A stretch of DNA of 64,000 nt, taken from Pseudomonas sp. BGr12 (lineage in GTDB: Bacteria; Pseudomonadota; Gammaproteobacteria; Pseudomonadales; Pseudomonadaceae). The notes under the pieces were generated by a model. That model was not told where the DNA came from. It made no database searches and saw nothing but the letters and a program-made list of their open reading frames with translations. The stretch spans positions 1-64,000 of the forward strand of contig NZ_JALRNF010000028.1 in the NCBI RefSeq assembly GCF_030272895.1, read 5' to 3'. Of the stretch, positions 53,968 through 63,874 are shown in pieces. The translations under genes were made by a program, and so were the position numbers. The stretch's first letter is position 1. The number at the start of each line of letters is the position of its first letter.

Positions 53968-56595
53968 ATGACTGATATCGATGTGCGCTTGCGTGAAGAT
54001 GTTCATCTGTTGGGCGAGTTGTTGGGCGATACCGTGCGCGAGCAGTACGGCGAGGCGTTCCTGCAGAAGATCGAGGCCATTCGCCGCAGCGCCAAGGCCG
54101 ACCGCAGTGGCAGCGCCGAGCAGTTGAGTTCGACCCTGGGCGACCTTGCCGAAGACGAATTGCTGCCGGTGGCCAGGGCCTTCAACCAGTTCCTCAACCT
54201 GGCCAACATCGCCGAGCAGTACCAGTTGATCCGCCGTCGTGATGCCGGCCAGCCCGAGCCCTTCGAAGCCCGGGTGTTGCCCGAACTGCTGGCGCGGCTC
54301 AAGGCCGCCGGGCACAGTGAAGATGCCCTGGCGCGCCAGCTGGGCAAACTCAATATCGAATTGGTGCTGACCGCGCACCCCACCGAAGTGGCGCGCCGTA
54401 CGCTGATCCAGAAGTACGACGCCATCGCCGCGCAGCTGGCCGCCCAGGATCACCGCGATCTGATACCGGCCGAGCGCGAGCAGATCCGCACCCGCCTGCA
54501 GCGGTTGATCGCCGAGGCCTGGCACACCGAAGAAATCCGCCGCACCCGGCCGACGCCGGTGGACGAAGCCAAATGGGGCTTTGCGGTCATCGAACACTCG
54601 CTCTGGCAGGCCATTCCCCATCACCTGCGCAAGGTCGACAAGGCCCTGCATGAGGCCACCGGCCTGCGCCTGCCGCTGGAGGCCGCACCGATCCGTTTCG
54701 CCTCGTGGATGGGTGGCGACCGCGACGGCAACCCCAATGTCACTGCGCCCGTGACCCGTGAAGTCCTGTTGCTGGCGCGCTGGATGGCCGCCGACCTGTT
54801 CTTGCGTGATATCGACTCCCTGGCTGCCGAGCTGTCCATGCAGCAAGCCAGCGACGCCCTCCGGGCCAGGGTCGGCGACTCGGCCGAGCCTTACCGCACG
54901 CTGCTCAAGCAGTTGCGTGACCGCCTGCGCGAAACCCGTGCCTGGGCGCAGAGTGCCCTGACTACGCCACATGCGCCGTCGCCCCTGGTATTGCAGGACA
55001 ACCAGGAACTGTTCGAACCCCTGCAGCTGTGCTTCGACTCGCTGCACGCCTGCGGCATGGGCGTGATTGCCGACGGCCCGCTGCTCGACTGCCTGCGCCG
55101 GGCGGTGACCTTTGGCCTGTTCCTGGTGCGCCTGGACGTGCGCCAGGACGCTGCACGGCATACCGCGGCGCTCAGTGAAATCACCGATTACCTGGGCCTG
55201 GGGCGCTATGCCGACTGGGACGAAGAGGCGCGCATCGCCTTCCTCCAGCAGGAACTCAACAGCCGGCGGCCACTGCTGCCGGGTTACTTCAAACCCCAGG
55301 CCGACACCGCCGAAGTGCTCGCCACCTGCCGCGAGATCGCCGCGGCGCCGGCGGCCTCGCTGGGCTCCTATGTGATTTCCATGGCCGGCGCCGCTTCCGA
55401 CGTGCTCGCTGTGCAACTGTTGCTCAAGGAAGCCGGCGTACTGCGCCCGATGCGCGTGGTGCCGTTGTTCGAAACCCTGGCCGACCTCGATAACGCTGGC
55501 CCGGTGATGGAGCGCCTGCTCGGTTTGCCGGGCTACCGCAGTGGCTTGCATGGCCCGCAGGAAGTGATGATCGGTTATTCCGACTCGGCCAAGGATGCCG
55601 GCACCACGGCCGCGGCCTGGGCGCAGTACCGGGCCCAGGAGACGCTGGTGCGCATCTGCCGTGAGCAGCAGGTCGAGTTGCTGCTGTTCCATGGTCGTGG
55701 TGGCACCGTCGGGCGCGGCGGCGGTCCGGCCCATGCGGCGATCCTGTCGCAGCCGCCAGGCTCGGTGGCGGGGCGCTTCCGTACCACCGAGCAGGGCGAG
55801 ATGATCCGCTTCAAGTTCGGCTTGCCGGATATCGCCGAGCAGAACCTCAACCTGTACCTGGCCGCCGTGCTCGAAGCGACCCTGCTGCCGCCACCGCCGC
55901 CGCAACCGGCCTGGCGCGAACTGATGGACCAATTGGCCGCCGACGGGGTCAAGGCCTACCGTGGGGTGGTGCGCGACAACCCCGAGTTCGTCGAGTACTT
56001 CCGCCAGTCCACCCCGGAACAGGAACTGGGGCGCCTGCCTTTGGGCAGCCGACCGGCCAAGCGCCGCGCCGGTGGTATCGAAAGCCTGCGGGCGATCCCG
56101 TGGATCTTCGGCTGGACCCAGACCCGCCTGATGTTGCCGGCCTGGCTGGGCTGGGAAGCGGCGCTGAACAACGCCCTGGCTCGCGGGCAAGGTGAGTTGC
56201 TGGCGCAGATGCGCGAGCAGTGGCCGTTCTTCCGCACCCGCATCGACATGCTGGAGATGGTCCTGGCCAAGGCCGACAGCGATATCGCCCGATCCTACGA
56301 CCAACGTCTGGTGCAACCAGAACTGCGACCTTTGGGTGCACATTTGCGCGACCTATTGTCGCAGGCGTGCGCGGTGGTGCTGGGTCTGACCGGGCAGCCG
56401 GTGCTACTGGAACATAGCCCTGAGACCCTGGAATTCATCCGCTTGCGCAACACCTACCTGGACCCGCTGCATCTATTGCAGGCCGAGTTGCTGGCCCGTT
56501 CGCGCAGCCGCGAAGCCGCTCTGGACAGCCCGCTGGAGCAGGCGTTGCTGGTTACCGTGGCGGGTATCGCGGCGGGTTTGCGCAATACCGGCTGA
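53968..56595 (+). CDS. ppc: Phosphoenolpyruvate carboxylase
   Basis: An 875-residue enzyme that forms oxaloacetate from PEP and bicarbonate, refilling the TCA cycle. Conserved catalytic segments are [13 protein letters not shown] (histidine near residue 138), MGGDRDGNP near residue 250, [10 protein letters not shown] near residue 535 and [14 protein letters not shown] near residue 575. The ATG at 53968 gives the normal family length and N-terminus; the frame is open far upstream but without relevant sequence. It is probably transcribed alone. Confidence 0.97.
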   Translation: MTDIDVRLREDVHLLGELLGDTVREQYGEAFLQKIEAIRRSAKADRSGSAEQLSSTLGDLAEDELLPVARAFNQFLNLANIAEQYQLIRRRDAGQPEPFEARVLPELLARLKAAGHSEDALARQLGKLNIELVLTAHPTEVARRTLIQKYDAIAAQLAAQDHRDLIPAEREQIRTRLQRLIAEAWHTEEIRRTRPTPVDEAKWGFAVIEHSLWQAIPHHLRKVDKALHEATGLRLPLEAAPIRFASWMGGDRDGNPNVTAPVTREVLLLARWMAADLFLRDIDSLAAELSMQQASDALRARVGDSAEPYRTLLKQLRDRLRETRAWAQSALTTPHAPSPLVLQDNQELFEPLQLCFDSLHACGMGVIADGPLLDCLRRAVTFGLFLVRLDVRQDAARHTAALSEITDYLGLGRYADWDEEARIAFLQQELNSRRPLLPGYFKPQADTAEVLATCREIAAAPAASLGSYVISMAGAASDVLAVQLLLKEAGVLRPMRVVPLFETLADLDNAGPVMERLLGLPGYRSGLHGPQEVMIGYSDSAKDAGTTAAAWAQYRAQETLVRICREQQVELLLFHGRGGTVGRGGGPAHAAILSQPPGSVAGRFRTTEQGEMIRFKFGLPDIAEQNLNLYLAAVLEATLLPPPPPQPAWRELMDQLAADGVKAYRGVVRDNPEFVEYFRQSTPEQELGRLPLGSRPAKRRAGGIESLRAIPWIFGWTQTRLMLPAWLGWEAALNNALARGQGELLAQMREQWPFFRTRIDMLEMVLAKADSDIARSYDQRLVQPELRPLGAHLRDLLSQACAVVLGLTGQPVLLEHSPETLEFIRLRNTYLDPLHLLQAELLARSRSREAALDSPLEQALLVTVAGIAAGLRNTG

Positions 56596-56653
56596 GCACG
56601 GGTTGCGATGGCCCGGCCCTGCCGTGAGGCGGACAAGAGTGCTTGCAAAGCAA

Positions 56654-56676
56654 CAGGTTGCGCTGGGCGCAACCTG
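56654..56676 (+). terminator. Hairpin after ppc
   Basis: CAGGTTGCGC and GCGCAACCTG form a perfect 10-bp stem with a TGG loop, 59 bases after the ppc stop. It lacks a following T run and may be a weak terminator. The remaining sequence up to adk (to 56848) shows no gene. Confidence 0.5.
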
Positions 56677-56821
56677 CGGCTGGCAGAGTCGATGCGTGGG
56701 GTTTTTTCCGACTTTCGACCGCTTGTGTGGCATTAAAGCGCTGTGTATCTTGAGCAGCCTTTTGACCAATTTGTGGTCATGACCCAATTCCGGACTTGGC
56801 CCTCTGCGCCGACTCCATTGA

Positions 56822-57499
<678 letters not shown>

Positions 57500-57518
57500 T
57501 CAGTACCCTCTGGTGCAG

Positions 57519-57548
57519 ACAACGGCCCGCTTGCGGGCCGTTGTTGTT
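57519..57548 (+). terminator. Intrinsic terminator after adk
   Basis: ACAACGGCCC and GGGCCGTTGT form a 10-bp stem with a GCTTGC loop and T-rich sequence after it, 20 bases past the adk stop. Confidence 0.88.
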
Positions 57549-57554
57549 TATAAT
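57549..57554 (+). promoter_or_regulatory. Candidate -10 box of tsaB
   Basis: TATAAT lies 33 bases before the tsaB start, just after the adk terminator. No clear -35 box was found at the right spacing. Confidence 0.5.
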
Positions 57555-57586
57555 GCCGCTCTTTTTTCATTTGCCTGGATACACCG

Positions 57587-58261
57587 ATGACCACCTTGCT
57601 GGCCCTGGATACCGCCACTGAAGCCTGCTCCGTTGCCTTGCTGCATGACGGCAAGGTTTCCAGCCATTACGAGGTGATCCCGCGCCTGCATGCGCAGAAG
57701 CTGCTGCCGATGATCCAGCAGTTGCTGGCCGACGCCGGCACCACGTTGTCGGCGCTCGACGCCATTGCCTTCGGCCGTGGCCCGGGCGCCTTCACCGGCG
57801 TGCGCATCGCCATCGGCGTGGTCCAGGGCCTGGCCTTCGCCCTGGAGCGTCCGGTGCTGCCGGTGTCCAACCTGGCGGTGCTGGCCCAGCGGGCCCTGCG
57901 CGAGCGGGGCGTCTCGCAGGTGGCGGCGGCCATCGATGCGCGCATGGATGAAGTGTACTGGGGCTGCTACCAGGCGGTAGCCGGCGAGATGCGCCTGGTC
58001 GGCAGCGAAGCGGTGTTGGCGCCAGAGCGGGCACAACTGCCTGCCGATGCCAGCGGCGAGTGGTTCGGTGCCGGTACCGGCTGGAACTACGCCGAGCGCA
58101 TCGGCGTTACCCCGAGCGGTCACGACGCCACCCTGCTGCCCCATGCCCAGGACCTGCTGACCCTGGCCACCTTCGCCTGGCAGCGGGGCGAGGCGATTGC
58201 CGCCGACCTCGCCCAGCCGGTCTACCTGCGCGACAACGTGGCGACGCCCAAGGCTCGCTGA
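57587..58261 (+). CDS. tsaB: tRNA t6A37 biosynthesis protein TsaB
   Basis: A 224-residue ASKHA-fold protein that forms the TsaBDE complex transferring threonylcarbamoyl to A37 of ANN-decoding tRNAs. Hallmarks are LALDTATEACSVALL at the start and AFGRGPGAFTGVRIAIGVVQGLA near residues 65-90. Length is normal. It follows adk, as in other Pseudomonas, but with its own probable promoter. Confidence 0.95.
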   Translation: MTTLLALDTATEACSVALLHDGKVSSHYEVIPRLHAQKLLPMIQQLLADAGTTLSALDAIAFGRGPGAFTGVRIAIGVVQGLAFALERPVLPVSNLAVLAQRALRERGVSQVAAAIDARMDEVYWGCYQAVAGEMRLVGSEAVLAPERAQLPADASGEWFGAGTGWNYAERIGVTPSGHDATLLPHAQDLLTLATFAWQRGEAIAADLAQPVYLRDNVATPKAR

Positions 58262-58391
58262 GTGCACTTCGTCGGTTATTCCCAGGCCAAATAAAACCTT
58301 TTGCCCGATCTGTGGTCCAGTTATCAGTCAGGCATTAGCGAAGGATCACTGGTGCTGCTAAATTGCCATCAGTGCTTCCGAGTAGATCGCC

Positions 58392-58679
58392 ATGCGAATC
58401 GACGGTTTTTCCTCACAGTCCTATCCGATCAAGCGAGCCCCGCGCAAAGCGCCGGTGCGTAACGATGACGTGGACGAGGACCTGCCGGGCGAATACGAAG
58501 TGCAGCCCCAGGCCAGCTCCGGCCAGGCGCGCAGTTCCGGTCTGCCGGCCCGCCAGCAGGACATGATCTTCCCCCGGGCGCGGGACAAGCGCACCGCCCA
58601 GGCCCTGGCCAGCTACCTGACCACCTCGGGGTTTGTCGACTGGGAGATGGAAGTGCTGGGGCTGGACCTGTACATTTGA
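58392..58679 (+). CDS. Small hypothetical protein
   Basis: A 95-residue protein of unknown role. The first 60 residues are polar and low in complexity (proline, arginine, aspartate, glutamine), probably disordered. The last 35 residues are helical and ordered-looking (AQALASYLTTSGFVDWEMEVLGLDLYI, in parts). It has no signal peptide and no membrane segment. It ends 3 bp before the DUF72 gene, so the two are probably co-transcribed. Confidence 0.72.
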   Translation: MRIDGFSSQSYPIKRAPRKAPVRNDDVDEDLPGEYEVQPQASSGQARSSGLPARQQDMIFPRARDKRTAQALASYLTTSGFVDWEMEVLGLDLYI

Positions 58680-58682
58680 TGG

Positions 58683-59552
58683 ATGAGTCTGTCCACACTG
58701 CCTTATTTTCTCGGTTGCCCGTCCTGGAGTGAAAACGCCTGGCGCGAGTACCTGTACCCCGCAGACGCCAAGAGCGGCGATTTTCTCGGCCTCTACAGCC
58801 AGGTCTTCAATGCCGTTGAAGGCAACACCACCTTTTATGCCCGCCCGGCCCCGGCGACCGTCGAACGCTGGGCCCGGATCATGCCTGCGCATTTTCGCTT
58901 CACTGCCAAGTTTCCCGGTGACATCAGTCATGGCGGCGACCTGCGCGGGCAGCTGACGGCGGCGCAGACCTTCATCGAATTGCTCAAGCCCCTGGGCGAG
59001 CGCGTGGCCCCTTACTGGCTGCAATTGCCGGCGACTTTCGGCCCGGTGCGGCTGGGGGAGCTGGTGACCTTTCTCGACGAACTCGACGTGCCCATTGCCG
59101 TCGAGGTGCGCAACGATGCCTTCTTCGCCCGGGGCGATGAAGAGCGCCTGCTCAACCGCCTGCTGCTCGACCGTGGCATCGAGCGCATCTGCCTGGACCC
59201 GCGCGCCTTGTTCAGTTGCACCTCGCGCGAGCCGGGCGTGTTGCATGCCCAGGCGAAAAAGCCACGTGTGCCGCCGCGCCCGACAGCCTTCAGCCAGCAC
59301 CCGCAGGTGCGCTTCATCGGTCACCCGGAACTGCACGCCAACGAATCCTATCTACTACCATGGCTGGACAAGGTCGCTGCCTGGATCGAGGAAGGGCGCA
59401 GCCCTTATGTTTTCCTGCATACTGCCGACAACCGCCTGGCCGCAGCCCTGGCCCAGCGCTTTCATCGCGGACTGATGGAGCGCCTGCCGGGACTGGCGGC
59501 CTTGCCTGAACTGGACAGGACGCCTGAGGCCGAACAGCTCGGCCTGCTCTGA
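58683..59552 (+). CDS. DUF72 domain-containing protein
   Basis: A 289-residue protein with a TIM-barrel-like DUF72 fold. Recognised by FLGCPSWSENAWREYLYP at residues 9-26, NAVEGNTTFYARP near residue 43, FRFTAKFPGDISH and AVEVRNDAFF near residue 140. The catalytic role of this family is not established. The ATG at 58683 follows the previous stop by 3 bp. Confidence 0.85.
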   Translation: MSLSTLPYFLGCPSWSENAWREYLYPADAKSGDFLGLYSQVFNAVEGNTTFYARPAPATVERWARIMPAHFRFTAKFPGDISHGGDLRGQLTAAQTFIELLKPLGERVAPYWLQLPATFGPVRLGELVTFLDELDVPIAVEVRNDAFFARGDEERLLNRLLLDRGIERICLDPRALFSCTSREPGVLHAQAKKPRVPPRPTAFSQHPQVRFIGHPELHANESYLLPWLDKVAAWIEEGRSPYVFLHTADNRLAAALAQRFHRGLMERLPGLAALPELDRTPEAEQLGLL

Positions 59553-59585
59553 ACGCGTCCTGCCGCTTGCCCGGGAGCCGTGATC

Positions 59586-60416
59586 ATGGATGTACAAACC
59601 CTGCGTGCCCAAGCCTTCAAAGCCCTGCATGAGCGTGACACGGCCTTCGTCATTCCCAACCCCTGGGATGCCGGGTCCGCCAAGCTGCTGGCGAGCCTGG
59701 GGTTCGAGGCCCTGGCCACCACCAGTGCCGGTCTTGCCTTCTCGCTGGGGCGGCCGGATGCCGAAGGGGCGATGACACTGGCCGAGACCCTGGACAACGC
59801 CCGCGCCATTGCCGATGCCACGGCCTTGCCGGTGGCGGCCGACCTGGAAAACGGCTTCAGCGATGACCCTGAAGGCTGCGCCGCGGCCATTGTGCAGGCC
59901 GCGCAGGCAGGCCTGGTGGGCGCTTCCATCGAAGATGCCAGCGGTAATCCCGAGGAGCCGATCTACAGCTTCCATCACGCCGTGGCACGCGTCGAAGCCG
60001 CAGTGGCTGCCGCCCGCAGCCTGGACTTTCCCTTCGTGCTCTGCGCCCGGGCCGAGAACCTGCTGCATGGCTGCCAGGACCTGGATGACACCATTGCCCG
60101 CCTGCAGGCCTTTGCCGAAGCCGGCGCCGATGTGCTCTACGCGCCCGGTCTGCGTACCGCAGAGGAAATCCGCGCCGTGGTCCAGGCCGTGGCACCCAAG
60201 CCTGTGAACGTGTTGATGGGCATGGCTGGGGTGGACTTGAGCGTCAACCAGTTGCAGGACCTGGGGGTGCGGCGCATCAGCGTCGGCTCGTCACTGGCCC
60301 GGGCAGCCTATGGCGCGTTTTTTCGGGGGGCCGAGGAAATCATGCACCAGGGTCGTTTCAGCTACGGTGAACAGGCGCTCCCATTCGATCAGTTGAACCG
60401 ATTGTTCCGACGTTGA
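59586..60416 (+). CDS. Isocitrate lyase / PEP mutase superfamily protein
   Basis: A 276-residue TIM-barrel enzyme. Metal-binding and substrate motifs are seen in NPWDAGSAKLL near residue 24, ADLENGFSDDPE near residue 87 and VGASIEDAS near residue 115. The KKCGH loop of true isocitrate lyases is absent, as is common in the oxaloacetate decarboxylase-like and related members, so the reaction is undetermined. The ATG at 59586 fits GGGAG 8 bases upstream; a GTG 6 bases earlier is too close to it. Confidence 0.82.
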   Translation: MDVQTLRAQAFKALHERDTAFVIPNPWDAGSAKLLASLGFEALATTSAGLAFSLGRPDAEGAMTLAETLDNARAIADATALPVAADLENGFSDDPEGCAAAIVQAAQAGLVGASIEDASGNPEEPIYSFHHAVARVEAAVAAARSLDFPFVLCARAENLLHGCQDLDDTIARLQAFAEAGADVLYAPGLRTAEEIRAVVQAVAPKPVNVLMGMAGVDLSVNQLQDLGVRRISVGSSLARAAYGAFFRGAEEIMHQGRFSYGEQALPFDQLNRLFRR

Positions 60417-60440
60417 AGCGGGATGGGCGGTCGCTGAAAC

Positions 60441-61061
60441 TCAGGCAGCGATGCGCACGTTGTTCAGCACCACCGGGCGGGCCCAGCGGGTGTCGAAGTC
60501 CAGTGCCGATTGCTGGGCCACCAGGGTAGGTGCGTCGAACGGCTCGGGCGCCTTGTCCAGCAGGTCCATCTCGAATTCGGCGATCGGCAGATACAGCGAC
60601 TTGGGCTCAGGGCCAGGGCCTGGCTCGGGCAGCGGGTGGCCCTGGCTCATGACCACCGGGCGCACCCAGCTGTTGCTGATGTCCAGCTGGCGCTGTTGCT
60701 CGATCAGTTCGGCGTCGCTGAAGGGCGGGGCGAGCTTTTCCAGCAGCTCGGGCTCGAACTCGGCAATCGGCAGGAACAGCGGCTCGGGCGGGGCGATCTC
60801 GGTGTCCTGGACATTGCACAGGCGCTGGCTATGGATCTGCGCCAGCACCTGGGTGCCGCCCAGAGGCTCCCCGGTGAGTTTGTCGACGGGGGCGGGCGAG
60901 AAGCTGCCCGGTTCACTGCCTTCAGCCTGCTGCTCGGCCAGGGCGCGGGCAAAGAAATCCTGCCACAGGTGGCTGACGCCGCCCAATGCCTGGGTGTTGT
61001 GCCGGCCATAATTGCCTACGGGCGATAAATAGCCTGAGCTGAGCTGAAGAATATCGGTCAT
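60441..61061 (-). CDS. Hypothetical protein with internal duplication
   Basis: A 206-residue protein I do not recognise. Two roughly 50-residue units repeat: the first near residues 92-143 and the second near 150-201. Each has LPIAEFE, a following LL-(D/E)K segment, a run of acidic and proline residues with FDA or FSDA, then a helix ending in W-x-RPVV. The N-terminal third (residues 1-75) is different, with a predicted helix (SHLWQDFFARALAEQQAEG). No signal peptide or membrane segment is seen. It converges with the gene at 59586 and is divergent from rsmJ. Confidence 0.75.
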   Translation of the reverse strand: MTDILQLSSGYLSPVGNYGRHNTQALGGVSHLWQDFFARALAEQQAEGSEPGSFSPAPVDKLTGEPLGGTQVLAQIHSQRLCNVQDTEIAPPEPLFLPIAEFEPELLEKLAPPFSDAELIEQQRQLDISNSWVRPVVMSQGHPLPEPGPGPEPKSLYLPIAEFEMDLLDKAPEPFDAPTLVAQQSALDFDTRWARPVVLNNVRIAA

Positions 61062-61159
61062 GGCAGTCGCAGGCCGTCCCGGTCTGGCAAAATAGCGAAT
61101 ACTGCGTATATCGGCCGCGGCCGACGATCATTTAATTTTTTTGAGTACAGGATGTGAAG

Positions 61160-61939
61160 GTGGAGCAACAGGCGGACGGCGGTATCCGGGTCGAGGCGCT
61201 GACGGCCGAGTATCAGGCGCAAGCCGAAGAGTGGGCACGGCGCCTGGACCTGCCTCTGGAAGACGACACGGCCGGGTTTGCCGTGCAGGTGGGCGTCGAT
61301 GGCCTGCAGATCCAGCAGTTGGGGCCGCAGGCACCCGGGCCTGTGCGGGTCGACTTCGTCGAGGGCGCGGCGGCGCACCGGCGGGTGTATGGCGGCGGCA
61401 GCGGGCAGATGATCGCCAAGGCCGTGGGCATCGCCCAGGGCGTGCGCCCGCAGGTGCTCGATGCCACGGCCGGGCTGGGCAAGGATGCGTTCGTGCTGGC
61501 CAGCCTGGGCTGCCAGATGACCCTGATCGAGCGCCAGCCGCTGGTTGCCGCGCTGCTCCAGGACGGCCTGGCCCGCGCCGCCAGCGATGCCGAGGTCGGT
61601 CCTATCGTCGCACGCATGCAGCTGCTGACCGGCAATGCCATCGAGCGCATGCGCAGCTGGCAGGGCGAGCCGCCCCAGGTGATCTACCTCGACCCGATGT
61701 TCCCGCACCGCGACAAGAGCGCCCTGGTGAAAAAGGAAATGCGCGTGTTCCGCCCGTTGGTGGGAGACGATCTGGATGCGCCGGCCTTGCTCGAAGCCGC
61801 CCTGGCCCTGGCCAGCCACCGGGTGGTGGTCAAGCGTCCGCGCAAGGCGCCGATCATCGACGGGCCAAAGCCGAGCCACAGCCTGGAAGGCAAGTCGAGC
61901 CGCTACGACATCTACCCGAAAAAAGCCCTCAAGGGCTGA
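61160..61939 (+). CDS. rsmJ: 16S rRNA (guanine-1516-N2)-methyltransferase RsmJ
   Basis: A 259-residue class I SAM enzyme methylating G1516 in helix 45. Hallmarks are [18 protein letters not shown] (SAM site, near residue 100), [19 protein letters not shown] near residue 175 and [16 protein letters not shown] near residue 230. GTG at 61160 has AGGA 7 bases upstream; a GTG two codons earlier is too close to that site, though a start there is possible. Its last codons contain the terminator of the opposing TetR gene. Confidence 0.9.
   Translation: MEQQADGGIRVEALTAEYQAQAEEWARRLDLPLEDDTAGFAVQVGVDGLQIQQLGPQAPGPVRVDFVEGAAAHRRVYGGGSGQMIAKAVGIAQGVRPQVLDATAGLGKDAFVLASLGCQMTLIERQPLVAALLQDGLARAASDAEVGPIVARMQLLTGNAIERMRSWQGEPPQVIYLDPMFPHRDKSALVKKEMRVFRPLVGDDLDAPALLEAALALASHRVVVKRPRKAPIIDGPKPSHSLEGKSSRYDIYPKKALKG
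61919..61937 (-). terminator. Terminator of the TetR gene, inside the rsmJ 3' end
   Basis: Read on the minus strand, AGCCC-TTGA-GGGCT is followed by a run of six T residues. It lies 3 bases past the TetR gene stop and within the final codons of rsmJ. Confidence 0.7.
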
Positions 61940-62575
61940 TCAGGGGCGATACGCGCGCATGAACATCTCCACCACTTCGTGCACATGGGCCTGGGCGGCA
62001 TCGGCGTCCAGGGCCGGGGCATAGCCGAGCAACAGGCGGTAGTTCGGCGCGCCCTTGAGCAGGCAGAAGAAGTGTTCCGCCGCCCTGTCGGGGTGCTCGA
62101 TACGCAGCAGGTTGCGCTGGTCGACCCGCTGCAGCAACGCCTCCATCTCGCGCAGGACCCGCAACGGGCCGGCTTCGAAGAAAATCTGGCTGAGCTTGGG
62201 GTCCTGGGCGCCCAGGGTCATGATCAGGCGGGTCAGCTGCACGGACTGGTCGCTGCTGATCAATGCCTGAAAACCACAACCGATGTTGAACAGTACCTGC
62301 TCCAGCGGCACGTTGTCGGGCAGCTCGAAGATCAGCTCCGGCAGCTGCGCCGTGCAGGTGGCCGAGATCGCCGAGGTGAACAGCGTCTCCTTGTCGGTGA
62401 AGTGGCTGTAGACCGTCAGTTTTGAAACACCTGCCGCTGTCGCGACCGCATCCATGCTGGTGCTGGCATAGCCAAGGGTAAGAAACAGCTGCTTGGCCGC
62501 CTCGAGAATGGCCTGGCGCTTGGCCAGGTCTTTGGGCCGGCCAGGGCCGGCGGGAGCGGTGAGATCGTTGGGCAT
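61940..62575 (-). CDS. TetR-family repressor, divergent from RND efflux genes (MexL-like)
   Basis: A 211-residue regulator with a TetR DNA-binding domain (AKRQAILEAAKQLFLTLGYASTSMDAVATAAGVSKLTVYSHF, in parts, residues about 17-58) and a helical effector domain. It is divergent from the fusion-protein gene of an RND pump, the layout of mexL-mexJK in P. aeruginosa. The palindrome at 62716 lies between them and is the probable operator. The start at 62575 is a choice: two earlier in-frame ATGs (62605, 62614) have no better ribosome site. Confidence 0.85.
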   Translation of the reverse strand: MPNDLTAPAGPGRPKDLAKRQAILEAAKQLFLTLGYASTSMDAVATAAGVSKLTVYSHFTDKETLFTSAISATCTAQLPELIFELPDNVPLEQVLFNIGCGFQALISSDQSVQLTRLIMTLGAQDPKLSQIFFEAGPLRVLREMEALLQRVDQRNLLRIEHPDRAAEHFFCLLKGAPNYRLLLGYAPALDADAAQAHVHEVVEMFMRAYRP

Positions 62576-62715
62576 GGGGGCGTTTAAAGGTTCCAGTAGG
62601 TGCATATGGTACATCGCCGGCCCGGCCCGGGCTGGCAGTTATCGACATAAGGGAGACGTGTTAATACGTTTTTTCTCTTGGGCCGACGCTTCCCCGGTGT
62701 GGTTCCCTGATTTAA

Positions 62716-62731
62716 TATACTCGCGAGTATA
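62716..62731. promoter_or_regulatory. 16-bp palindrome, candidate TetR operator
   Basis: TATACTCGCGAGTATA is perfectly palindromic and lies between the divergent TetR and RND fusion-protein genes, 37 bases before the latter. On the plus strand it overlaps a TATAAA -10-like element (62728-62733), so binding would block the pump promoter. Confidence 0.7.
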
Positions 62732-62767
62732 AATATTCCAAGCGTCACTCGCGAAAGGTCATTCATC

Positions 62768-63868
62768 ATGTTGCGCCATGCCTTGCCCCTCGCCCTGCCC
62801 ATCGCTCTTGCCGCGCTGCTGTCTGCCTGCGGGCAGGAGAGTGCGCCGCAGACGTCCCTGCGCCCCGCCATGGTGGTGCAGCCGCAGCCGGCCAGTGCCG
62901 CCGCCGACAGCTACCCGGGCGAGGTGCGCGCGCGCTTCGAGCCGGAGCTGGCGTTTCGCATCGGTGGCAAGGTCAGCAAGCGCCTGGTCGAGGAAGGGCA
63001 GCGGGTCAAGGCCGAGCAGCCGCTGGCCGAGCTGGACCCGCAGGACGTGCGCCTGCAGCTGGAAGCCAGCCGCGCGCAACTGGCCGCCGCCGAAGCCAAC
63101 CTGAGCCTGGTCAAGGCCGAACGCGATCGCTACAAGACCCTGATGGACCGGCAGATGGTCAGCCGCTCCCAGTTCGACAATGCCGAAAACCTCTATCGTG
63201 CCGGCCAGGCCCGGCTCAAGCAGGTGCGCGCCGAGTTCGACGTGGCCGGCAACCAGGCCGAGTACGCGGTGCTGCGGGCTTCCCAGGACGGAGTGATTGC
63301 CAAGCGCCAGGTGGAAGTGGGGCAAGTGGTGTCCGCCGGTCAGACCGTGTTCACCCTGGCCGCAGATGGCGAGCGTGAAGTGCTGATCGGCCTGCCGGAG
63401 CAGCAGTTCGGTCGCTTCAAGGTCGGCCAGGCGGTGTCGGTTGAGCTCTGGTCACAACCGGACGAACGTTTCACTGGTCGTATCCGCGAGCTGTCGCCAT
63501 CGGCCGATCCACGCTCGCGCACCTTCGCCGCACGTATCGCCTTCAGCGCCGGCAAGGTTCCGGCCGAGCTGGGCCAGAGCGCCCGAGTCTATATCCAGCA
63601 TGCCGAACAGGTGCCGCTGTCGGTGCCGCTGTCGGCGCTGACCGCGGAGAATGGCCAGACCTACGTCTGGCGCGTGGACGCCAATAACACCCTCAAGCGT
63701 GTACCGGTGCGGGTGGGCGCCTATGGCGAAAGCAGTGTTCCGGTGCTCGAAGGCCTCAATGCCTCGGACTGGGTAGTGGCGGCCGGCGTACATGTGCTCC
63801 AGGAGGGGCAACAGGTACGTCCGGTGGATCGTTCCAATCGTGTGGTGAATCTGGCGGCCAAGGAGTAA
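62768..63868 (+). CDS. RND efflux periplasmic membrane fusion protein (MexJ-like)
   Basis: A 366-residue periplasmic adaptor, a lipoprotein by its signal (lipobox LLSAC, cysteine near residue 21). The order is N-terminal beta strand, lipoyl half (FRIGGKVSKRLVEEGQRVKAEQPLAELDPQDV, in parts, residues about 60-100), alpha-helical hairpin (about 100-155), second lipoyl half (GVIAKRQVEVGQVVSAGQTVF near residue 180), then beta-barrel and membrane-proximal domains. It links the inner-membrane pump to an outer-membrane channel. No outer-membrane gene is seen in the window. Confidence 0.9.
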   Translation: MLRHALPLALPIALAALLSACGQESAPQTSLRPAMVVQPQPASAAADSYPGEVRARFEPELAFRIGGKVSKRLVEEGQRVKAEQPLAELDPQDVRLQLEASRAQLAAAEANLSLVKAERDRYKTLMDRQMVSRSQFDNAENLYRAGQARLKQVRAEFDVAGNQAEYAVLRASQDGVIAKRQVEVGQVVSAGQTVFTLAADGEREVLIGLPEQQFGRFKVGQAVSVELWSQPDERFTGRIRELSPSADPRSRTFAARIAFSAGKVPAELGQSARVYIQHAEQVPLSVPLSALTAENGQTYVWRVDANNTLKRVPVRVGAYGESSVPVLEGLNASDWVVAAGVHVLQEGQQVRPVDRSNRVVNLAAKE

Positions 63869-63874
63869 GTCCCG

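Noticed and set aside
53857..56343. Long open frame antisense to ppc
   Set aside because: Mirrors the ppc coding pattern, has no recognisable domain, and ppc itself is unambiguous.
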